Positions 1 through 5,055 of a DNA stretch of 5,055 nucleotides are shown in pieces. The first letter of the stretch is position 1; every line of letters begins with the position of its first letter. The stretch is from NCBI GenBank assembly GCA_012274175.1, contig JAAOZZ010000126.1, positions 1-5,055 on the forward strand, given 5' to 3'. Source of the DNA: Betaproteobacteria bacterium (lineage in GTDB: Bacteria > Pseudomonadota > Gammaproteobacteria > Burkholderiales > Usitatibacteraceae). A model generated the notes under the pieces. It was not told where the DNA came from, did no database searches, and was given only the letters and a program-made list of their open reading frames with translations. Position numbers and translations under genes: made by a program.

Positions 1-801
1 GAAGCACGAGCCGCCGTAGCCCGCGCCCGGGTAGAGGAAGTGGTAGCCGATGCGCGGATCGGATCCGATGCCGATGCGCACGTGCTCGATGTCGGCGCCC
101 AGCTTCTCGGCGAGGAGCGCCAGCTCGTTCATGAACGAGATTCGCGTGGCGAGCATCGCGTTGGCGGCGTACTTGGTGAGCTCCGCCGAGCGGATGTCCA
201 TCACCTGCAGGCGCTCGTGGTTGCGCTGGAACGGCCCGTAGAGTTCGCGCATCGCCGCGATCGCCTCGGGGTCCTCCGCGCCGATCACGATGCGGTCGGG
301 GCGCATGAAGTCCTCGACGGCGGCGCCTTCCTTGAGGAACTCGGGGTTGGAGACCATCGAGAACCGATGGCTCGCGCCGCGCTCGGCGAGGACCCCGGCC
401 ACCGCGTCGCGCACCTTGTCGGCGGTCCCGACGGGGACCGTGGACTTGTCGACGATGATGCGCGGCCCGTCCATGTGCCGCGCGATGGCGCGGGCGGCGC
501 CGAGCACGTACTGCAGGTCCGCGGAGCCGTCCTCGCCCGGCGGCGTGCCCACCGCGATCATCTGCAGGCGCGCGTAGAGCGCGCTTTCGCGCGCGTCGGT
601 GGTGAAGGCGAGCCGGCCGCCCGCCGCGTTCGCCCGCACGACCTCCGCGAGCCCCGGCTCGAAGATCGGGATCTCGCCGCGCTGGAGCATGGCGATCTTG
701 CGCTCGTCCACGTCGAGGCAGAGCACGTGGTTGCCCACGTCCGCGAGGCAGGCGCCCGTGACGAGCCCCACGTAGCCGGTTCCGATGATGCTCACTTTCA
801 T
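1..801 (-). CDS. ugd: UDP-glucose 6-dehydrogenase, 3' part missing
   Basis: Cytosolic enzyme that oxidises UDP-glucose to UDP-glucuronate with two NAD+, supplying precursor for capsule, exopolysaccharide or lipid A decoration. The first 267 residues are visible; family members usually have about 430-450, so the UDP-binding C-terminal domain lies beyond the window. Seen: an N-terminal Rossmann fold with GTGYVG at residues 7-12 and an acidic strand end (D30); [15 protein letters not shown] around 82-96; STVPVGT at 120-126; NPEFLKEG at 152-159; the catalytic-helix motif ELTKYAANA with K210 and N214; and GGSCF at 263-267, whose C266 corresponds to the catalytic cysteine. The window stops one residue after this cysteine. 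The ATG at 801 overlaps the pyrF stop as ATGA and has AAGGA eight bases upstream (810-814), which supports this start and suggests coupling to pyrF. GDP-mannose dehydrogenase is a related alternative, but the motifs fit Ugd better. Confidence 0.95.
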   Translation of the reverse strand, partial: MKVSIIGTGYVGLVTGACLADVGNHVLCLDVDERKIAMLQRGEIPIFEPGLAEVVRANAAGGRLAFTTDARESALYARLQMIAVGTPPGEDGSADLQYVLGAARAIARHMDGPRIIVDKSTVPVGTADKVRDAVAGVLAERGASHRFSMVSNPEFLKEGAAVEDFMRPDRIVIGAEDPEAIAAMRELYGPFQRNHERLQVMDIRSAELTKYAANAMLATRISFMNELALLAEKLGADIEHVRIGIGSDPRIGYHFLYPGAGYGGSCF

Positions 802-1505
802 CCGGGAATTCCTTCGGAGAGCGACTGGCGCACCGCCTCGAGCGTGTCCGCTGGATCGGGGGAATGGGTGATGGAGCGGCCGATCACGAGGTAATCGGCG
901 CCCTCTCGCACCGCCTCGCGCGGCGTGACCACGCGCGCCTGGTCGTCGTGGCCCGATGAAGGCAGCCGGATGCCGGGCGTGACCAGCAGGAAATCCTCGC
1001 CCGTGGCCGCGCGGATCGCCCGGGCCTCGTGCGCCGAGGTCACCGCCCCGTCCAGGCCGCACTCCCGCGCGAGCCGCGCGAGGCGCACGGCGCTGTCGAG
1101 CGCGGAGCCGGAGAAGCCGATGGCGGCCATGTCGGCGTCGTCGAGGCTGGTGAGGATCGTCACGGCGATGAGCAGCGGCGGGCGCGCCACTTGGGCGATC
1201 GCTTCGCGGGCGGCGCGCATCATCGCCGCACCGCCGCCCGCGTGCACGTCCATCATCCATACCCCGAGCCGCGCCGCGGAGCGGCAGGCGCCCGCGACGG
1301 TGTTGGGAATGTCGTGGAACTTGAGGTCGAGGAAGACTTCGAAGCCGCGCTCCTGCAGGCTTCCCACCACCGCGGGACCGGCGGCGACGAAGAGCTCCTT
1401 GCCGACCTTCACGCGGCAGAGCTTCGGGTCGAGGCGCGCGGCCAGGGCGAGGGCGCTCGGCGCGTCCGGCACGTCGAGGGGCACGATGATCCGCTTATTG
1501 TCCAA
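798..1505 (-). CDS. pyrF: Orotidine 5'-phosphate decarboxylase (group I)
   Basis: Catalyses the last step of de novo UMP synthesis, decarboxylating orotidine 5'-monophosphate in the cytosol. The 235-residue product has the normal length for the E. coli-type enzyme, a single TIM barrel. Seen: PLDVP with D11; KVGKELF at 33-39; the catalytic segment [10 protein letters not shown] at 60-69, carrying the Asp-Lys-Asp set D60, K62 and D65; [10 protein letters not shown] at 111-120; VTPGIR at 175-180; and the phosphate-binding YLVIGRSIT around 205-213 with R210. The start is TTG at 1505-1503, because no ATG or GTG fits the N-terminus and GAGGA lies six bases upstream (1512-1516). The gene starts 11 bases inside lapB and ends in a 4-base overlap with ugd, so it probably depends on lapB transcription and perhaps its translation. 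The segment after the catalytic motif reads [12 protein letters not shown], where E. coli has GVWMVNVHASGG; this is a mild divergence. Confidence 0.97.
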   Translation of the reverse strand: MDNKRIIVPLDVPDAPSALALAARLDPKLCRVKVGKELFVAAGPAVVGSLQERGFEVFLDLKFHDIPNTVAGACRSAARLGVWMMDVHAGGGAAMMRAAREAIAQVARPPLLIAVTILTSLDDADMAAIGFSGSALDSAVRLARLARECGLDGAVTSAHEARAIRAATGEDFLLVTPGIRLPSSGHDDQARVVTPREAVREGADYLVIGRSITHSPDPADTLEAVRQSLSEGIPG

Positions 1506-2700
1506 TCTGCATCCTCGCCAGGTGGCGTCCGGGGCTGTCGAGCTCCGCGGTGCGCCGCGGCGCGAACGTCTCCCATCCGCCGCACGCGGGGCATTGCCAG
1601 AAGAACTGGCGCGCCTTGAAGCCGCAGTTGGCGCAGAGATACACGGCGAGCGCCTGGGCGTGGGAGTGCACGAGGTTCTTCATGAGCTGCAGGTCCTGCC
1701 GGCGCTCGGGGGGCGAGCGCAGCAGCTCGGCGTCGATCATGCGGTCCAGGCCCACGAGCGTGGGATTGCGGCGCACCTCGTCACGCACCAGCCGCCACGC
1801 CGCCTCGTCGCCCTCCTGCTCGGCGGTGGCCTGGTAGACCACGTTGAGGAGGTCCAGGCCCGGATAGCGATGCTGCAGGCCGCGCAGCAGCGCGAGGCCC
1901 TCGCCCAGCTGGCCCAGGGCCTTGTAGCTCTCGACCATGCCTTCGGCGGCGAGGCCCAGGTAGCTCGGGTCCTGGGACTCGATCGCGGTCCACGCGGCGA
2001 TCGCCTCCTCGTGCCGGCCTTCGCGGGCGAGCCACTCGCCGCGCAGCAGGTTCGCGCGCACGCACCGGCGATTGGCCACGAGGGCGTCGCGCAGGTGGGC
2101 CTCCGCCTCTTCCGGGCGCGCGTGCACATGGGCCGTGATGGCGAGCTCGCAGCAATAATTGGCGATCTCGCGCTGGTAGTTGCGCTTGGCGCTCGCCTCG
2201 AGCTTGCGCGCGGCCACGATGGCCTTTTCCCAGTCCTTCTCCTGGATATAGATGTCGAGCAGGTGCTGGTGCACTTGCGCGGACGGATCGGCCTCGGCCA
2301 TGCGCGACAGCACCTGCTCGGCATGCTCGAGCAGGCCCGCCTTGAAGTAGTCCTGGGAAAGCTCCAGGGAAGCCTCGCGCCGCTGCTCGGGTGCCAGGTC
2401 CTCGCGGTTCACCAGGTCCTGGTGCATGCGGATCGCGCGGTCGACCTCGCCGCGGCGGCGGAAGAGGCTGCCGAGCGCGAACTGCAGCTCGACCGTCTGG
2501 GGGTTCTCCTTGGCCACCTGCAGGAACGACTCGATCGCCTTGTCGGGCTGCTCGTTCAGGAGGAAATTGAGGCCGCGGAAATACGACGAGGGCAGCGCCC
2601 GGGACTCGGACAGCAGCGACTTCAGGTCCACCCGCGCCGCCACCCAGCCCATCCCGAAGAACACCGGCAGGGCAAGCAGCCACCAGAACTCAAATTCCAT
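1495..2700 (-). CDS. lapB: LPS assembly protein B, TPR and zinc-rubredoxin protein
   Basis: Inner-membrane-anchored regulator of lipopolysaccharide synthesis (also known as YciM). In E. coli it promotes FtsH-dependent degradation of LpxC and contacts LPS-making enzymes; that role is carried over by family. The product has 401 residues, close to the E. coli length of about 389. Seen: one N-terminal membrane segment (about 5-22, EFWWLLALPVFFGMGWVAAR); then helical repeats typical of TPRs over about 40-320, for example NFLLNEQPDKAIESFLQVAKENP and GEWLAREGRHEEAIAAW; and a C-terminal rubredoxin-like zinc site with C356, C359, C370 and C373 (YLCANCGF ... WQCPACGGWETF). The ATG at 2700 lies inside lapA, an 11-base overlap, and no good ribosome binding site precedes it, which suggests translational coupling to lapA. 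The TAA stop lies inside the start of pyrF. The next in-frame ATG would remove most of the membrane segment, so this start is preferred. Confidence 0.95.
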   Translation of the reverse strand: MEFEFWWLLALPVFFGMGWVAARVDLKSLLSESRALPSSYFRGLNFLLNEQPDKAIESFLQVAKENPQTVELQFALGSLFRRRGEVDRAIRMHQDLVNREDLAPEQRREASLELSQDYFKAGLLEHAEQVLSRMAEADPSAQVHQHLLDIYIQEKDWEKAIVAARKLEASAKRNYQREIANYCCELAITAHVHARPEEAEAHLRDALVANRRCVRANLLRGEWLAREGRHEEAIAAWTAIESQDPSYLGLAAEGMVESYKALGQLGEGLALLRGLQHRYPGLDLLNVVYQATAEQEGDEAAWRLVRDEVRRNPTLVGLDRMIDAELLRSPPERRQDLQLMKNLVHSHAQALAVYLCANCGFKARQFFWQCPACGGWETFAPRRTAELDSPGRHLARMQIGQ

Positions 2701-3001
2701 GGATGTCCGCGCCGGACGGCTTCGTCCCGGGGATCGGTGGCGGGGCCGGCATGGCCGCGAGCTGCGCGGCCGCCCTGCGCAGGCGCCCGATTTCGCGGCG
2801 CTGCCGCACCACCGTCGGGATCCACGCGAGCAGCCCGATCACCATGCCGCCCACGAAGGCCACCAGCAGGATGAAGACGAGCGGGGCCTGCCAGACCTGT
2901 CCCGGCAGCCCGTTCACGTCGATCTGTTGCGAGTTCTTCACCGCGAACCAGACCAGGACGAGGACGATGATGAAGCGCAGGATCCAGACGAATGCTTGCA
3001 T
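2690..3001 (-). CDS. lapA: LPS assembly protein A, small DUF1049 membrane protein
   Basis: Small inner-membrane protein of the LapA (DUF1049, YciS) family, which works with LapB in balancing LPS synthesis. It has 103 residues, near the family's usual 100. Seen: a first membrane segment at about 4-22 (FVWILRFIIVLVLVWFAVKN); a short polar loop with NSQQIDVN and a Trp (W37); a second membrane segment at about 40-61 (PLVFILLVAFVGGMVIGLLAW); then a basic, helical stretch RQRREIGRLRRAAAQL that would lie in the cytoplasm; and a Pro-rich tail (MPAPPPIPGTKP). The ATG at 3001 is the first start after the candidate promoter, giving a leader of about 20 bases with only a weak AAGA upstream, so initiation may be inefficient. 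The TGA stop lies within the first codons of lapB. The family call rests on the two-helix layout and its position directly before lapB. Confidence 0.92.
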   Translation of the reverse strand: MQAFVWILRFIIVLVLVWFAVKNSQQIDVNGLPGQVWQAPLVFILLVAFVGGMVIGLLAWIPTVVRQRREIGRLRRAAAQLAAMPAPPPIPGTKPSGADIHGI

Positions 3002-3027
3002 GTTCTTGCGAGCGGAAACCGGCCGCT

Positions 3028-3054
3028 ATTGTATCGCGCCGCCGGCGGCGCCAA
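3028..3054 (-). promoter_or_regulatory. Candidate sigma70-type promoter for lapA-lapB-pyrF-ugd
   Basis: On the minus strand TACAAT (3033-3028) matches five of six bases of the -10 consensus. TTGGCG (3054-3049) matches four of six bases of the -35 consensus. The spacer is only 15 bases, shorter than the preferred 17, so the -35 element is doubtful. Transcription would start near 3021, about 20 bases before the lapA ATG. Position directly after the ihfB terminator supports a promoter here; exact boxes are inferred. Confidence 0.5.
3036..3051. repeat. 16-base perfect palindrome between ihfB terminator and lapA
   Basis: The sequence GCGCCGCCGGCGGCGC reads the same on both strands. It lies between the terminator U-tract and the -10 box, filling most of the putative promoter spacer. 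It could be an operator half-site pair, or a chance product of GC-rich intergenic DNA; no regulator is recognisable from it. Confidence 0.6.
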
Positions 3055-3086
3055 GAAAAACGGCGGGCCGTCCGGACGACCCGCCG
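3052..3086 (-). terminator. Intrinsic terminator after ihfB
   Basis: On the minus strand CGGCGGG pairs with CCCGCCG over seven G:C pairs. The stem continues through a T-G wobble and three more pairs (CGT/ACG) and closes on a CCGG loop; the hairpin spans 3086-3061. TTTTTCTT follows at once. It begins about 22 bases after the ihfB stop. The near-perfect GC stem plus U-tract makes this a strong rho-independent terminator for the rpsA-ihfB unit. Confidence 0.92.
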
Positions 3087-3108
3087 CCGCTGGCCGGCTC
3101 CTGCCCCA

Positions 3109-3396
<288 letters not shown>

Positions 3397-3405
3397 GGCG
3401 CGTAT

Positions 3406-3415
3406 CTCCCCCCCT
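3406..3415 (-). promoter_or_regulatory. Ribosome binding site of ihfB
   Basis: The minus strand reads AGGGGGGGAG, nine bases before the ihfB ATG, and includes a run of seven Gs. It is the clearest purine-rich Shine-Dalgarno stretch in the window and fixes the ihfB start. Confidence 0.75.
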
Positions 3416-3427
3416 GGATTGATCGCC

Positions 3428-5055
3428 CTACTCCTTGTCCTTGCCGCCCAGCTTCGCCTTGAGCAGGGCGCCGAGGTTGGTGGTGCCGGAGCTCGCGCTC
3501 GATTCGGCCGCGTGCTTCTGCATCGCCGCGGCCTCCTCCGCCGCGTCCTTCTGCTTGATGGACAGGTTGATCGACCGGCTCTTGCGGTCGATGTTGACGA
3601 TCACGGCCTCCACCGTCTCGCCTTCCTTCAGGTGGGTGCGCACGTCCTCCACGCGGTCGCGGGCGATCTCGGAGGCGCGCAGGTAGCCTTCCACGTCCTT
3701 CTCGAGCTCGATCACGGCGCCCTTGGGCTCGATCGACTTCACGATGCCCTTCACGACGTTGCCCTTGTCGTGGGTGGCCACGTAGTTGCCGAACGGATCG
3801 CCCTCGAGCTGCTTGATGCCGAGCGAGATGCGCTCGCGCTCCACGTCGATGGACAGCACCACGGTCTCGACCTCGTCGCCCTTCTTGAGCGACTTCACGG
3901 CCTCTTCGCCGGCCGCCTGCCAGGACAGGTCCGAAAGGTGCACCAGGCCGTCGATGTTGCCCGGCAGCCCGATGAAGACGCCGAAGTCGGTGATCGACTT
4001 GATCACGCCCTTCACCTTGTCGCCCTTCTTGTGGTTCATGGCGAACTCTTCCCACGGGTTCGGCATGCACTGCTTCATGCCCAGCGAGATGCGGCGGCGG
4101 TCCTCGTCGATCTCGAGGATCATGACCTCCACCTCGTCGCCCAGGCTCACCACCTTCGCGGGGTGCACGTTCTTGTTGGTCCAGTCCATCTCGGAGACGT
4201 GCACCAGGCCCTCGATGCCGCTCTCGATCTCGACGAACGCGCCGTAGTCGGTGATGTTGGTCACCTTGCCGAAAAGCCGCGTGCCCTGCGGGTAGCGCCG
4301 GGAGATGCCGATCCACGGATCCTCGCCCAGCTGCTTCAAGCCCAGCGAGACGCGGTTCTTCTCGGCGTCGAACTTGAGGATCTTGGCGGTCACCTCGTCG
4401 CCCACGGAGAGCACTTCCGTCGGGTGCTTCACCCGGCGCCATGCGAGGTCGGTGATGTGCAGGAGACCATCGATGCCGCCCAGGTCCACGAACGCGCCGT
4501 AGTCGGTGATGTTCTTCACGACGCCCTTGACCACGGCGCCTTCCTTGAGGGTCTCGAGCAGCTGCTGGCGCTCGACGCCCGCGGTCTCTTCCATCACGGC
4601 GCGGCGCGAGACCACGACGTTGTTCCTCTTGCGGTCGAGCTTGATGACCTTGAACTCGAGCTCCTTGCCCTCGAAGTGCGAGGTGTCCTTGACGGGACGC
4701 AGGTCGACGAGCGAGCCGGGCAGGAAGGCGCGAATGCCGTTCACCATGACGGTGAGGCCGCCCTTCACCTTGCCGGAGACCACCCCCTTGATGATGGTGC
4801 CGCCCGCGAGCGCGTCATCGAGGCTGGTCCAGGCCGCGAGCTTCTTCGCCTTGTCGCGCGAGAGCTTGGTGGCGCCGAAGCCGTCTTCGAGGGCTTCGAT
4901 GGCGACGGAAACGAAGTCGCCGACCTTGACCTCGATCTCGCCGCGGTCGTCCTTGAATTCTTCAGTGGCGATCGTGCTTTCCGACTTGAGGCCGGCGTTG
5001 ACGATCACGACGTTGGGGTCCACCGAGATGACCTCGGCGGTGATCACTTCACCGA
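3428..5055 (-). CDS. rpsA: 30S ribosomal protein S1, 5' end missing
   Basis: Largest small-subunit ribosomal protein; it binds mRNA and helps load messages with structured or weak leaders onto the 30S subunit. 541 complete codons are visible, beginning [12 protein letters not shown]. By comparison with the family (about 557-575 residues) some 20-30 N-terminal residues lie outside the window. The GTG at 5047 is an internal Val codon, not the start. Six S1 (OB-fold) domains are seen, numbering from the first full codon: about 3-66, 86-152, 171-242, 256-329, 343-415 and 430-503. Domains 3-5 carry the classic repeat ([24 protein letters not shown], then [24 protein letters not shown] and [24 protein letters not shown]). 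The first two domains are divergent, as expected for the ribosome-binding part. The C-terminal tail ends [16 protein letters not shown], typical of proteobacterial S1. TAG stop; ihfB follows after 31 bases without a terminator. Confidence 0.97.
   Translation of the reverse strand, partial: GEVITAEVISVDPNVVIVNAGLKSESTIATEEFKDDRGEIEVKVGDFVSVAIEALEDGFGATKLSRDKAKKLAAWTSLDDALAGGTIIKGVVSGKVKGGLTVMVNGIRAFLPGSLVDLRPVKDTSHFEGKELEFKVIKLDRKRNNVVVSRRAVMEETAGVERQQLLETLKEGAVVKGVVKNITDYGAFVDLGGIDGLLHITDLAWRRVKHPTEVLSVGDEVTAKILKFDAEKNRVSLGLKQLGEDPWIGISRRYPQGTRLFGKVTNITDYGAFVEIESGIEGLVHVSEMDWTNKNVHPAKVVSLGDEVEVMILEIDEDRRRISLGMKQCMPNPWEEFAMNHKKGDKVKGVIKSITDFGVFIGLPGNIDGLVHLSDLSWQAAGEEAVKSLKKGDEVETVVLSIDVERERISLGIKQLEGDPFGNYVATHDKGNVVKGIVKSIEPKGAVIELEKDVEGYLRASEIARDRVEDVRTHLKEGETVEAVIVNIDRKSRSINLSIKQKDAAEEAAAMQKHAAESSASSGTTNLGALLKAKLGGKDKE
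4233..4258. repeat. 26-base direct repeat in rpsA, copy in S1 domain 4
   Basis: This stretch is identical to 4488-4513. On the coding strand it encodes NITDYGAF plus two bases of the next Val codon, the RNA-binding face motif of an S1 domain. The offset is 255 bases, exactly 85 codons, so the copies are in the same reading frame. Confidence 0.85.
4488..4513. repeat. 26-base direct repeat in rpsA, copy in S1 domain 3
   Basis: Identical partner of 4233-4258, encoding the same NITDYGAF segment in the preceding S1 domain. The identity most likely reflects the duplicated domain structure and shared codon preference; a third, diverged version (ITDFGVF) lies in domain 5. Confidence 0.85.

Noticed and set aside
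58..69. 12-base palindrome ATCGGATCCGAT
   Set aside because: It lies within the conserved ugd codons for GIGSDPRIG and is explained by protein coding.
569..594. GC-rich inverted repeats resembling a hairpin
   Set aside because: They lie inside ugd, have no U-tract, and arise from alternating GCG/CGC codons.
40..894. 284-codon open frame on the plus strand opposite ugd
   Set aside because: It is the shadow of the ugd coding sequence and runs across the ugd/pyrF boundary. The product is rich in His, Arg, Ala and Asp, with no recognisable domain.
925..2874. 649-codon open frame on the plus strand opposite lapB and pyrF
   Set aside because: It is antisense to two clearly recognised genes and spans their junction. 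Its translation is low in complexity (Arg, Ala, Leu and Gly-rich) and matches no family I know, and there is no ribosome binding site or promoter. Long antisense frames are expected in GC-rich DNA.
3414..3426. Possible IHF binding site upstream of ihfB (autoregulation)
   Set aside because: The minus strand has GATCAATCCAGGG, which matches the ATCAA core of the IHF consensus but lacks the TTR half, so it is not a convincing site.
5045..5047. GTG as the start of rpsA
   Set aside because: The reading frame stays open to the window edge, and the residues before it (Gly-Glu) continue the known GEVITAEV motif of S1, so the real start is outside the window.

Overview
The window suggests a high-GC betaproteobacterium (about two-thirds G+C by eye). 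All genes lie on the minus strand, so transcription runs from position 5055 towards 1. Read that way the order is rpsA (5' end cut off) - ihfB - lapA - lapB - pyrF - ugd (3' end cut off). The rpsA-ihfB-lapA-lapB order is, from general knowledge, common in Betaproteobacteria; in E. coli rpsA-ihfB and lapAB-pyrF are two separate loci. Protein features fit this placement (E. coli-type S1, IHF-beta and group I OMP decarboxylase), but genus cannot be decided from the sequence.

Right part (5055-3052): ribosomal protein S1 is followed after 31 bases by the beta subunit of integration host factor, which has a strong ribosome binding site. This unit ends at a textbook intrinsic terminator just after ihfB. 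The terminator's U-tract touches a candidate sigma70-type promoter, with a 16-base perfect palindrome between them, so the downstream genes probably start a separate transcription unit.

Left part (3001-1): lapA, lapB, pyrF and ugd form one compact run with no intergenic DNA. lapA/lapB overlap by 11 bases, lapB/pyrF by 11 bases (pyrF begins with TTG inside lapB) and pyrF/ugd by 4 bases (ATGA). LapA and LapB are inner-membrane proteins controlling LPS synthesis through LpxC turnover. PyrF makes UMP, the precursor of the uridine nucleotides needed for UDP-sugars, and Ugd oxidises UDP-glucose to UDP-glucuronate for surface polysaccharide or lipid A modification. The run therefore reads as a cell-envelope module with a pyrimidine step built in, although that functional link is inference.

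I found no mobile element, CRISPR array, tRNA, rRNA or defence gene, and no convincing previously undescribed system. Long plus-strand open frames exist opposite lapB/pyrF and ugd, but they look like by-products of high GC codon use. No gene-free stretch exceeds about 110 bases.
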